Below, in pieces: positions 33,331 through 43,599 of a stretch of DNA of 64,000 nucleotides (its first letter is position 1; each line of letters begins with the position of its first letter). The notes under the pieces are model-generated. The model was not told where the DNA came from. It made no database searches and saw only the letters and a program-made list of their open reading frames with translations. The stretch is from Sodiomyces alkalinus F11 (lineage: Eukaryota > Ascomycota > Sordariomycetes > Glomerellales > Plectosphaerellaceae): contig NW_021167079.1 of NCBI RefSeq assembly GCF_003711515.1, positions 3,723,807 to 3,787,806 of the forward strand, in the 5' to 3' direction. Position numbers and translations under genes: made by a program.

Positions 33331-33903
33331 GGCTGGCGAAATTAGCCTGGAATGTGTGTTAGACTGTTTTAGTGTAATTGGTGCGATGCGAAATCAACAT
33401 GGGCCGATATGAGGAAAGAAATCCCGGTTACTGGATCTGGCTTGTAAGACGTCTTTTCAAGTCAACATCAACATGGATGGAGCTTGGCTCCATTCCGACC
33501 GAGCCAGACCAGAGAGAATGCTGCTGTTTCAAGCACTCAAGGGTGCTAGACGACCTGTATTCAGCAGTTCAGGAATCGAGGGGAAGAAAGAAATGTGATT
33601 GTATCCAGGGGACGAGCTCAGATACCGAACGCGATGTTCTTCGCTTCACAATGCACATTTATTACAGTGAGGTACCTTAGTCAGTTGGGTGAGGAAACAT
33701 TACCGGCTACCTGAACCAGGAAGGGTACTTTGGGGTTAAGATAAGGTACCTTAAGGTAGTGTAGGCATGAGGCTCTTATTAGGGACCTCACTTAGCAGGC
33801 GCTAGCTGATCGCCTCCTCACATAGCTTCTTTGTCTACCTACCTCCCTATCTCGGCCTCACTCAGTCGGAGCCTTCTTATCATATAATAATCATCTCTCA
33901 GAA
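33331..33903. promoter_or_regulatory. Bidirectional promoter region, DUF1917 gene / dph7
   Basis: 573 bp between divergent start codons. It contains GGTACCTTA at 33671-33679 and the perfect 12-bp palindrome TAAGGTACCTTA at 33742-33753. CT-rich DNA precedes the dph7 ATG (about 33800-33900), typical of ascomycete leaders. A 100-codon frame at 33378-33680 has no recognisable protein and is treated as chance. Confidence 0.55.
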
Positions 33904-35238
33904 ATGAGCAGTCAGGGCAATGTTGTGACCTCAAGGCAGTCGCTCAAACTTGACTTGCCTCCCAGTTGCATTGAATTCTGCCCCGCCCACCCGAGATATT
34001 TCATCGTCGGAACATATAACCTTCAAAGAGACGAGCCGCAGGCAAACACAAACTCCGATTCATCTGACGATCAAAGCCTCTCCGATGAAACCTCACAACG
34101 CAACCAAAAACAAACTCGCAGCGGAACGCTGGTAATCTTTGAAGTTGACAGTGAAGGGACTATGTATTTTTTGGCTTTCTTGTCTCCTGGTTTCCGCTGA
34201 GCCAGTGGTGCTGTGGTTTTCCGGTCTGTTGCTAACCTGAGGGGTTATAGATCTGAGAAACAGGTTGCATCGCAACCTTCCGCTGTTCTAGACTTACATT
34301 TTTGTCCTCTGCCGGGGTGGCAAGACATTCTCGCTGTGGTCTCGAGTACTGGAACGTTGGCGATATTTCGGCTGGACCCTGAAACAAACGCATCGTCTCC
34401 ATTACAGCACTTAGCTACGAGCACCATCTCCGATGTTCCAGAAGGCGTCCTGTTTCTCTCGTGTGCATGGCACCCAGGGCAGCCTAACATCATTGCTATT
34501 ACCACCTCAACAGGCGAAGTGCGCCTGGTATTGCTGGACGACGCCCGGAAGATCGCCGATGGGGGCCATGGAGCTTTGATCACTCACACATTGGAAGCCT
34601 GGACGGTGGCTTTCGCGCCTCTTTCTATGGACTTGCCATCCGCTGGTGATGTTCACAGTGCGGTTACAGTCTTCTCTGGAGGGGACGATTCGGCGCTTCG
34701 TTACACGTCTCTGGGGAGCGCCGATGTTGAACCCGATAGACCCGTCTTCCAAGCTCTACACCCTCCCATCAAGATGGGCGGACACGAGGCCGGTGTTACA
34801 GCCATACTACCCACGTCGTGTCAACTGAAAGACGGTGCGCATGTGGTTATCACAGGGAGCTACGATGACTATATACGTGTTTCTGCCATTCAACCTCTGA
34901 ATTCGGTATTGGGAACTCGCAGGCCGCGATGCCTCGCCGAATTGTATCTTGGCGGTGGCGTATGGCGGCTGAAGTTGATAATGACAGAAACAGAACAAGA
35001 TATCTGGAAGGCGACCATCTTGGCATCATGCATGCATGCTGGGGCGAGAATTGCCAAGGTGGTTGGATCGCTGGATGGTGAAAACTGGACTGCAACGGTG
35101 CTCTCCCGCTTTGAGGAACACCAAAGCATGAATTATGGGAGTGACTTCCTCCCCGGGACGGGCAATGATATTCTTGTCTGCGTCTCGACAAGTTTCTATG
35201 ACAGACTTCTTTGTCTTTGGGAGTCGACCTTGGACTGA
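33904..35238 (+). CDS. dph7: Diphthine methylesterase (WD40 protein)
   Basis: Exons 33904-34163 and 34251-35238 encode 415 residues. Dph7 (yeast Rrt2, human WDR85) removes the methyl ester of diphthine on elongation factor 2, so that Dph6 can form diphthamide; it acts in the cytosol. WD40-type segments with family-specific wording are 'AVLDLHFCP', 'LSCAWHPGQPN' (about 157), 'FSGGDDSALRY' (228-238), 'GGHEAGVTAI', 'ITGSYDDYIRV' (287-297), 'LGGGVWRLK' (about 321), 'ASCMHAGARI', 'EEHQSMNYGSDF' (375-386) and 'STSFYDRLLCLW' (399-410). A low-complexity Ser/Asp/Gln insert occupies residues 40-75. The stop is 202 bp from the Copia-1 LTR, yet composition is normal. Exon 1 matches the N-terminal first blade. 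Confidence 0.92.
34164..34250 (+). other. dph7 intron (87 nt, GT-AG)
   Basis: Donor GTATTT (weak), branch GCTAAC (34230-34235), acceptor TTATAG. Splicing in phase 2 joins '..SEGT' to 'SEKQV' and removes the TGA at 34198. A donor at 34182 (GTCTCC) would also be in frame and add six residues. Confidence 0.75.
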
Positions 35239-35440
35239 AAGATAACTAGAACGTTATACTTAAATAGACGATATGAATGACATCTTCGCATCGTACCTAC
35301 GAGCGTGAGCATAGCCAGTTCTTTCATTTTGCTAGTTTAGGCCGGAATAATTGCGTCTATCCGTATACGAGCAGTAAAGGTATTTCAGCTGGTCAGAATC
35401 CAACCCCTTATAAAATACCTTCCACATAATAGATGATACT
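35239..35440 (+). other. dph7 3' flank, interrupted by Copia-1
   Basis: Normal-composition DNA after the dph7 stop. It ends in ATACT (35436-35440), the left target duplication of Copia-1. The flank resumes at 43133 for 34 bp, then meets the Copia-2 LTR. Confidence 0.7.
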
Positions 35441-35637
35441 TGTCGCACTGAAAACACGTGAACCTGTTTTCTGTATTTCTATTTGTTAGTACTAGACCCA
35501 TATTCCTCGTTGGAAAAGGGGTAGATATATTTAGAACACCTATACCTTCCTAATATTCCTTTCCTTTATAAAACGAATATAATTATATATCTATTATATC
35601 TCTACTCCGGCCGGATCACACGCCCGTTAATCTAATA
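35441..35637 (+). repeat. Copia-1 5' LTR
   Basis: 197 bp, the same length as the 3' LTR. Most differences are RIP-type transitions (for example CTAATA against CCAACA at the end). Shared blocks are CCTGTTTTCTGT, TTTCCTTTATAAAACGAATA (probable TATA region) and CTCCGGCCGGATCACACGCC. Confidence 0.93.
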
Positions 35638-35651
35638 GTTATAAGCCCGGG
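35638..35651 (+). other. Copia-1 primer-binding site, half-tRNA(iMet) type
   Basis: GTTATAAGCCCGGG directly follows the 5' LTR. GTTATGAGCCC is the complement of the anticodon loop of initiator tRNA-Met (GGGCUCAUAAC). The single difference is TG to TA, as RIP produces. Priming from a cleaved half-tRNA is known for several copia elements. Confidence 0.65.
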
Positions 35652-35899
35652 TAATAGCAGTAACTACTAACTTCCTGCTAATCTATTATCTACGTTTATA
35701 TTTATATATACTTCCGTTGCTAATTAAGGAGTATCTATATACCCAACTCTCTCGTATAAAAAAGCTCTTATTCGCTAAACCCCTACTATAAACTATATCC
35801 ACGAAGCTTATAGTTACCGCTGAAGCGCTTAGTATCCCGTGACTAGAGTCTACTAGGTAATAGGCCGATTAGATCTTTTATATTAAGTCACACACGCAG

Positions 35900-36950
35900 G
35901 GTATAAAGGTCTAGGCCTTACTTAACCCTAATAGGCCGGAGTAGCTAGATAACTAACCCGAGTACGTTATACCTATATCTATTAACTAGCTACGCGAAAA
36001 ATATACTTAGGTTATTAACAGGGAGTAGACCCCTCCTACTATATCGGAACTAATTAAGCTCGCTAAATTAAAAGGCTATAAGGTTATGGCTCGTAATTAA
36101 AAGCTTATCCGATTAATAAAGGCGCTTAATAAAACTGATTATATACTTAAAGCGACTATTAAGACCTCTGCCTATGAATAAGCCGTTAAGGAAGTAATTA
36201 AGAAGTACCCTAGTTATAAAAAGGGGAAATAAAACCGTTACTTCACGATACGATAAGTAATAAAGGAATTAAAGAAATATTTTACTCCTAGCTTACTATT
36301 TTTAGCTAAGGAAGTTCGTTAAGTATACAATAAGCATTTATAGGATACCCGAAAAGCTAACACGAAAGTAGTAGTATAGTATATAGAGTAGAATACTCTT
36401 ATCCAGCGTTATCGTTAAAGTAAACGACGTTAAGGGTTCTATAGCTATCTATAACTTCTTTATTATAGTTAGGTAGCGTTTTACCCTGACTTAAGTAAAG
36501 GCTAAGATCCACGAAGTAATCCGAAAGGAGAATAAGGATAAAGTAATTAAGGATATCCTAATATATAGCCGCGAATTTAACGCGAGTATAAGCGCTCCTA
36601 GTCTTAATAGAACTAGGCACGGCGTTTACGCTACCCTAGGCGATCGCTCCGATAAACGTAACGATAATAGTAAAAAAGGGAAGAACGGTAAGGGTAAGGG
36701 GTATAAATACCCCTATAATAGAACCTATTCATAGAAGCCGGAGCTCTATAATAGAGTAGAGTATACTCTTATAGGTAAATACAAGTAATAGCTATCCGTG
36801 TAGATAAGCGATAATTATATCGAATAAATCCGGAAAAGGCTATACTAATAAAAGTAGAAAAGTCTACGAGAAACCCTATTAAAGAAGGGATAGGAAAGCG
36901 CCGGTAAGAGTAGCGATAAGGGGGACGGATACCCCTTAAAGGTTATTATA
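35900..36950 (+). pseudogene. Copia-1 gag, degraded
   Basis: A plus-strand frame with RIP stops lies between the primer site and the protease. It is rich in charged residues ('KEYFTPSLLFLAKEVR'-type sequence near 36270) and in Gly/Lys near 36650-36720. Position fits gag; no zinc knuckle was read with confidence. Confidence 0.55.
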
Positions 36951-39900
36951 AATATCTTAGACCTAACCCTTATTTAGAATATAGGGGAAGTTGCTAGTAT
37001 CTATATCGCGTTACGATCCGGTGCTTACCCGCTCTTATATAGTACCTTCTTAGATAACTACGGCGTAACTTACTTATTTAATTTAATTAACCTGCTTATT
37101 TCCGGATCTTTTATTAAGATAGACGGTACTATTAAATCTAGTACCACGGAATTCCTTATTATTAGTAAAGGCAAACGAATCTTTAAGGGCCTTCTTAATA
37201 GACTATTAGGTACTCCGAAAGTCGACTTAGAGCTTAACGATATCGTTATAGTAGAAGGATTTCACACGAATATTATCTTAGAAGCTCTATTATACAAGGT
37301 TAGGATCTAGTATTCGGGATATAACTGCTTATTACGATACAGAACGGCGGATAATAGCGTGGTTCTATTAAAATTGTTACGACGCTTTAATATAACTATT
37401 CTTTAGTATAAGCTAATTTTATCTTCTTTTTCTTACCCGTATATTTAACTAATCCTATAAGGCATAATTCCCGTAAGCTATAATTATATCTATATACTAG
37501 TAGTAGCTATCGATCGACCGATAAAGGCGCCGCTTCTAAAGCTATTTCGACTATCTTAAGATTCCCCCTATCCACGTGGTAACGAAAAGAGGCTATAGCA
37601 CCTAAGGGCTAGCTACCTAGGACTAGAAGCTCTTCGAGCACTAGTCCGTAACGCCCGGAATATATTAATATAAGGCACTAAGCGGATCAAGTATAAGACC
37701 TATACTTAAATATAGGCTTATTAGGTTATATCTCGTCGACTATTAGATTACCGCTCGCCTAGGCTATTCTAGCGTATCTATTAGGACCTATAGGAATTAC
37801 CGGAGAGTTATAACGGTATACTTTATCTCCATATTATTAAGGAGGAGTATAGCGGTTAGATTTATATACTACCTTTAGCGTTAAAAAACAGCGTTATAGT
37901 CTACAACGCCCTTAAAGCGTTTGAAAGATAGGTTACGTATTAGTCTAACCTCTACGTCTATAAGATACGGAGTAATAATAAGCCTTTAATTATTTATATA
38001 GCAGGGGATTTTTAAACCTAGCTATAGGCGCGCACGAAGGGTATCGATATAGAGATTGCGTCTTTATATACCTATAAACCGAATAGCGTTATCGAGAGGG
38101 CTAGCTAAGCTATCGTTATAAAGTCTAACACTATACTAAATAGCGTAGGTCTTCTAGGTTTTATATAGCCGGAGAGCATAAAAGCAGCGGCGTAACTTTA
38201 TAATATAAGTCTATTATAGTGCCTATGTTAGAAGTCTCTAATAGAGGTACTAGACTTATAGTTTAAAAAACACGCGCCGCTTAAGATAAGAGAGTATTCC
38301 GCTAATCTACGGCTAGACTAGAGTGGTACTTATGCCTACGGTTACCGCGCCTATCCTTTAGACAGGAATAGGGAGGCTGGAAAGAAGAAAAATATATATA
38401 AGATTTAACCTAGGGGCTATATTAAGTATCTTATAGGATACGTTGCCTATAATATCTATAAGATATAGATCCCGTAGCTTCAGAAGGTTATAACGACGCG
38501 TAACGTGTAGTTTAATAAGCGGTTATTTTATAACTCGAAGTTTAAAGAAGCAGAATAGATTATAGAGACGGAGACGAGGAAGTAGCTTATAACCTACGAA
38601 GACTATAAAGATAAAGATACCGAATTTATCCTATAAGCAGAACGGCCCGCCGGCCTATTTAGTAGCGTACCTTCTAAAAATTGAGTAGAGTCTACGGGTT
38701 TAGACTCGGGGGTAGAATATTAGGTGCCCCTGCCTAGGAGATAAAGGCCGGGTACACGATAGGACTATAACGGGTTCCTGTATAGACGAGACCGGGGTTC
38801 CGTCTTAACGTGGCCGCGGCTACCCTAGGCCGATACTACTATACAGGGCCGTGGCCTAGGCTTAGGCGTAGATATCTGTTTACGATATCCGTTTAACTAT
38901 ACTAGTATTAGCCTAGGAGTATATAGTGCTTGTATAGTGCCCCCTCCTTAGTATAGAGAGGGCAGCGATTATTCTGATTCTTTAGGACTACCTATGTTCG
39001 GACTAGCCGTGACCACCACTTAATCCACGCCTATTCTCTTTTTAGACCCTCTCGCTACTACCTTCTCGCTCCTTATAACTACCTATCTAATATAGGAGTA
39101 GCTAGTACTATTCTAGAGGCGCCAGAACTACTAGATACTAATATAACTACTAATAGTAACGATAGGCTACCCGAACCGCCCGCGCTAATAGGACTCTAGA
39201 CCCTATACACTATACCTAATCCGCCGAGCCGGAATAACCAGGCCTAAGGCACCGGGCTATAGCTATAACAGGAGGAACTCTTAATTAAGCTATTATCTAT
39301 ATATAGTACGGTATCCGAAAGAGACGCTAGTATTAACACGCTAGAGCTATATATACTAGATCTTAATATAGATAATCTGGAGCACTAAGGAGGAGCGAAG
39401 GATACGTAGACTAAGGTATAGGAACTAGCTACTCCTAATCCAGGTCATAATATTAACTAGCCCTCTATATATAGATCTCTAACTAACGACGCTAAGATAA
39501 CTATATACTAATACAAGCAGAGTATATAGGTTAAGGATATAATAAGGGTTAGCGCCCGAATTATAGATCGACGTGCTTAGGACAAGACTATTCGGCTTAA
39601 TCCACGGACGTACACGGTAGAGCTAGATATACCCTTAACGTATACGTTCTTCCTATCTAATTAATAAAAGGTACGCGATAAGCAGGTATAAAGGCTCCTA
39701 TCCTTTTACTTAGTGATATTCGGAGTAGCCGATATAAAAATACAAGCCCGTTTAAAAGCCACGGAGGATTTAACACCGAAATCCTTATTTAACGGCAGGG
39801 TCTATCGCGACCACCTAAAGGCTATACTAAGGCAAAACAGAAAGCTTTATAACTATCCTATATGCGAATAGTTTAAAGAAGCGGCGTAGAAAAAGGGTAA

Positions 39901-41440
39901 TAAGCTAATTAAGAAACGCACGTGGAGGGAAATTAATAGGGTAGCGGCGAAGTCTAAGCCTTTTCTACTTAAATAGATATTTACCTATAAGTTCGACTAA
40001 GGCGTGTATCTTAAGAGATATAAGGTAAGGCTATATATCTAAGGGGATCTCTAGGAGAGCTTAATAATTAAGGAATCCTACGCAGTAACGCTTACTACGA
40101 GGTCTTCTTATAGTATTATAGCTTTAGCTACTTAATTTAACCTAGAGATTAAGTAACTAGATATCGTTAAAGCCTTTATGAACGCTAAGAGGAATAGAAT
40201 AGATACGCCCATTATATACGAGCTTCTAGATAGATTTAAGTAGCTAGATAAATGCTTAGAGCTTAATAAAGCACTCTACGGCTTATAAGGTTTACCTCGA
40301 TTATAGTTCTAGACCTTCGTAGCAATATTATCAGATCTAGGGATAAAGGCTAGTAAAGAAAAGCTCTGCCTCTTTTATATAGCGGCTTAAGACACGTTTA
40401 TTATCTTCTTTATAGACGATATCCTCGTCTTATTGTATAAGAACACGCCTATAAACGCCCTTAGGATTATTAACGGTATTAGAAAGAGGTTCGAAGAATT
40501 AGAAAAAGGTAACGCAGAATAGTTCCTAGAGATTAAGATTAAGCGAGATCGCCCCGGCGTAAGGTTCTGCTAAGTCACGACTTATATATTAAGAAGATCG
40601 TATCTAGATTTAATCTAGACGCTACTGATATATACCTAGTAATTCCTGTTCCTATTATAGAATACCGGAAAAGAGAAGACGAAGCCACGGCTTAAGAGGT
40701 TAAACCGTACGAGGAAAAGATCGGATCGTTACTATATATAGTAGTAATAATACCTCCTAATATAGCTTTTACGGTATCTATTCTTTCCCGCTTTCTTAGA
40801 GACCCTTCCCCGGAGTATTATAAGGCGGCGGACTAAGCTATCCATTACTTATATATAACTATGGACCTCTTAATTTAATACGGATTAAGTACTGGTTTAT
40901 AGGCTATAGTAATCGCGAGCGACACCTCTTTTACTAATGATATCGATATACGACGATCTTTATAAGGCTATCTTATTAGCTTATTTAGAGGTCTAGTAAT
41001 ATAAAAAGTAACGAGGTAAGTAACCGTTACTACGTCTATAACCGAAGCAGAGCTACTCGCTCTAGAGTAAGTCGCGAAGGAAATAATAGGATTAAAGCGC
41101 CTATTCGTAGAGATACGCTTTAATCCCGAATCCCCCTAGGATATTAATTACGATAACACTTCAATAATTAGGCTTATAGTGGAAGACGGCTATAGGATCA
41201 AAACACGGCTTAGATATATAGATATTTAGCGCTTATAGGCTTAATAGGAGCACGGTAAAGGAACCTTTAGGGTGGTTTATTTAGCTACGAGCCTTATACC
41301 GGTAGACGGATTAACGAAGGGGCTCCCGCGATAAAAGTTCGAAATCTTCCGCGTATATCTTAATATAAGGAGTGCACGAAGGGGGTAGACCGGAGAAGTT
41401 AACGTTAAAAGTCAGGCGCTAGAGGCGTACCGTATAATGG
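36950..41440 (+). pseudogene. Copia-1 pol (protease, integrase, RT, RNase H), degraded
   Basis: Protease: 'ALRSGAYPLLYS' (about 37007), where copia enzymes have LDSGA.. HI, then 'VEGFHTNIILEALL' (about 37255). Integrase: 'IKEEYSGQIYILPL' (about 37840), 'NSVIERAS' (about 38080) and 'PESIKAAA' (about 38172). RT: 'YKFD.GVYLKRYKVRL' (about 39990), 'LEIK.LDIVKAFMNA' (about 40145), 'ALYGL.GLPRL' (about 40270) and 'FFIDDILVLL' (about 40410), the catalytic DD kept. The RNase H tail near 41300 reads 'PVDGLTKGLP'. The order PR-IN-RT-RH is diagnostic of copia. Many TAG/TAA codons make it inactive. Confidence 0.9.
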
Positions 41441-42099
41441 CGGTATAGTAAAATTAGGCAAAAAGCAAAGATAGTATCGTTCTATAGTACTAGTCTAAAC
41501 GCCTAAGCTAAAAGCTAATCCCTAAAAGCCAAAAGCAAAGACTAAAAATAACGACCGGCGAACCTAAAAGTAACTACAATGCTCTATGTAGAGTATCCGG
41601 AGTAACGGTTTATTTAATTCTATCTACTATAACCGAACCACTATTAATAATAACGCTATTTCCCGGCGTAATAACTTACTCCTAAGGGGCTCCGGAAGCT
41701 CTTAAAATAAGCCTAAAAACTAGGCTCGGCGGAGCCCTCTTCCCCGGGCGCAGGGATATACTTAAGATCTTTTTCTTTAAAAAAGTGCTTAGTATCATCC
41801 TCCTCTAGATATTTAATCGCTTATTTCATATATTACTTTAATTTCATTAAGAACTACGCCGGAATTATTAGCCGGAGCCTTAAGATTAAGAAAAGAGACT
41901 TAAAACACGTACCTTACGATCTTTATTATCGGAACCAGGGCTAGGTGCTATCTTACGGACCAACACGGTATTAACTAGTATTTTAATTAAAGGAATTATA
42001 CTATAATAACTAAGGAATAGTTACTAGCGGAAGCATACCGGAGCACGGATTCTTAATCCGGATTTAAACCGGAGCCTTTATCCACGGCCGTAACTCTTA

Positions 42100-42560
42100 A
42101 TAACTAAGGTGTAGGAACTTATATTTACGAGCAGGCATAATTTCTACTATAACAGTTACGGTAGCGCGTAGAACGACCCTTAATAGTAACACAGGTCTTA
42201 AACAAGCTTTATTTACCAGAATAAATACCCTTTACACACTGTATATATGGGGGATCGAACGGCACGGCGATAAAATCGGGGTTAGGCGGCTTAGTGGATT
42301 TTTTAGTTAGTTTCTTAGGAGTCTGCTACTCTATTAGTAACCGGAGATTTACGACCACGAACGAAAGCATAAAGCTACGGGACCGGAGCACGTATATTAG
42401 GCTTTAGGGCGGCACCTTTCTTAGTTATGCTAGTAGGCTTAGTTAAACTAGCAGTAGTAACCTTAGCACTGGACGCACGAGTTAAGGGGGCCTAAAAACC
42501 ACTATCAGTATCTATATTAAATGTCAGGGCTCCGGTAACTTACTATAGAGCGTTTAAGGG
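42100..42560 (-). pseudogene. Opposite-strand Cys-containing ORF of Copia-1
   Basis: Between the end of pol and the 3' LTR the minus strand carries a coding-like frame. It reads 'LTFNIDTDSGF' (about 42525), 'TRASSAKVTTASLTKPTS' (about 42470-42420), then, after a frame change near 42310, 'DFIAVPFDPPYIQCVKGIYS', 'FKTCVTIKGRSTRYRNCYSR' and 'NYACS' (about 42270-42120). The Cys spacing (C, C, Y/C-xx-C, C) looks like a small metal-binding domain seen in fungal proteins of unknown role. CpA and TpG are less depleted than in pol. No function is assigned. Confidence 0.5.
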
Positions 42561-42935
42561 ACCAAAAGCGGCTATTTAAGGAGGGAAGAGAAGACAAATG
42601 TCCGAAAATTAGGCGAGACACGAAATCCACGAAAAGACGCTAGAAAAAGATCGCAGTTATAGGAGGGAAAAGAAGGCTACGAAGAGCCTAAAACCCCTTG
42701 TATTTATATCCGGCACCTCCCCTATCTACTAATTACTTTAAATAGCACATTCCTTTATTATTTACTACTACTATTATGATTCTTTCTTATTTTATAGCTT
42801 CCTTACCTGCCTTTTAACTCGACTTTAAAGGATACGTAACTGCTTTTTGAGGCTATTCTAAGATTAACTATAAGGCGCCGGTAAGGTTAGACTAAGTAGT
42901 TAGTAAGCTAATCAGGGTATAGTAATTAGGGGGTA

Positions 42936-43132
42936 TATCGCACTCAAAATATATAAGCCTGTTTTCTGTGTTTCTATTAGTTAGTACTAGACCTATATTC
43001 CTTGTTAGAAAAGGGGTAGATGTATTTAGAATACCCATACCTTCCTGTTATTCCTTTCCTTTATAAAACGAATACAATCACATATCTATTATATCTCTGC
43101 TCCGGCCGGATCACACGCCCGTTAATCCAACA
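42936..43132 (+). repeat. Copia-1 3' LTR
   Basis: 197 bp, preceded by AGGGGG (a remnant polypurine tract, about 42928-42933) and followed by the ATACT duplication. It starts TATCGCACT, from TGTCGCACT by RIP. Confidence 0.93.
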
Positions 43133-43166
43133 ATACTTACCCTTTACTTAGAATAGTGTTACTTCG

Positions 43167-43428
43167 TATCGCACGTTAAATAGCACTTGTATGATTAACT
43201 TAGTAGAGCAGAAATCTCGTGTGTGTATATTATATTAAGTTATATCTATAAGAGTCTCTTATGCCCTTAATTTAGGTGGTAAAGACTCTGTTATAGGTAC
43301 TATGTTATTTGGACTCTATCCGGTCTTTTCCGGTATCCGCCCCTGTTATATCCGAAGCCCTTAGTTATAGCGTGGATCCCCCCTAGATCCCTTATAGACT
43401 ATATCGTGGTCTATATACCTATACAACA
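43167..43428 (-). repeat. Copia-2 3' LTR
   Basis: 262 bp; starts TGTTGT and ends TGCGATA (from ..ACA) on the minus strand. Its match to 28391-28624 sets the outer boundary. It is separated from Copia-1 by 34 bp of the former dph7 3' flank. Confidence 0.8.
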
Positions 43429-43599
43429 CACCCCCTTAGTTAAGGTAGGTCTTCTTAGGTCAACTAACTAATTAGAGGCTTCGGTTTAAACCAAACGCTC
43501 TTAACTTTTCTATCTTAAAATTAATAGTTAAGGGAAAACGCCCTCGTAAAAGGGATCTAAATCCGCCCTATTTAACCGTTTAATTTAAATCTATCTTAA

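Larger units (their letters stand above)
35441..43132 (+). mobile_element. Copia-1, complete Ty1/copia element
   Basis: Two 197-bp direct LTRs (35441-35637, 42936-43132) start TGTCGCACT/TATCGCACT and end CCAACA/CTAATA. They are flanked by identical ATACT (35436-35440, 43133-43137). Inside, on the plus strand, are a half-tRNA primer site, gag, protease, integrase, RT and RNase H, ending near 41440. A further 1.5 kb with an opposite-strand frame precedes the G-rich tract beside the 3' LTR. Total 7692 bp. All frames are RIP-mutated. Confidence 0.93.

Noticed and set aside
33378..33680. 100-codon frame between the DUF1917 gene and dph7
   Set aside because: It occupies most of a short divergent promoter and has no recognisable domain.
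31240..35191. Many overlapping frames antisense or out of phase within the three island genes
   Set aside because: Shadows of the real exons; the spliced genes account for the DNA.
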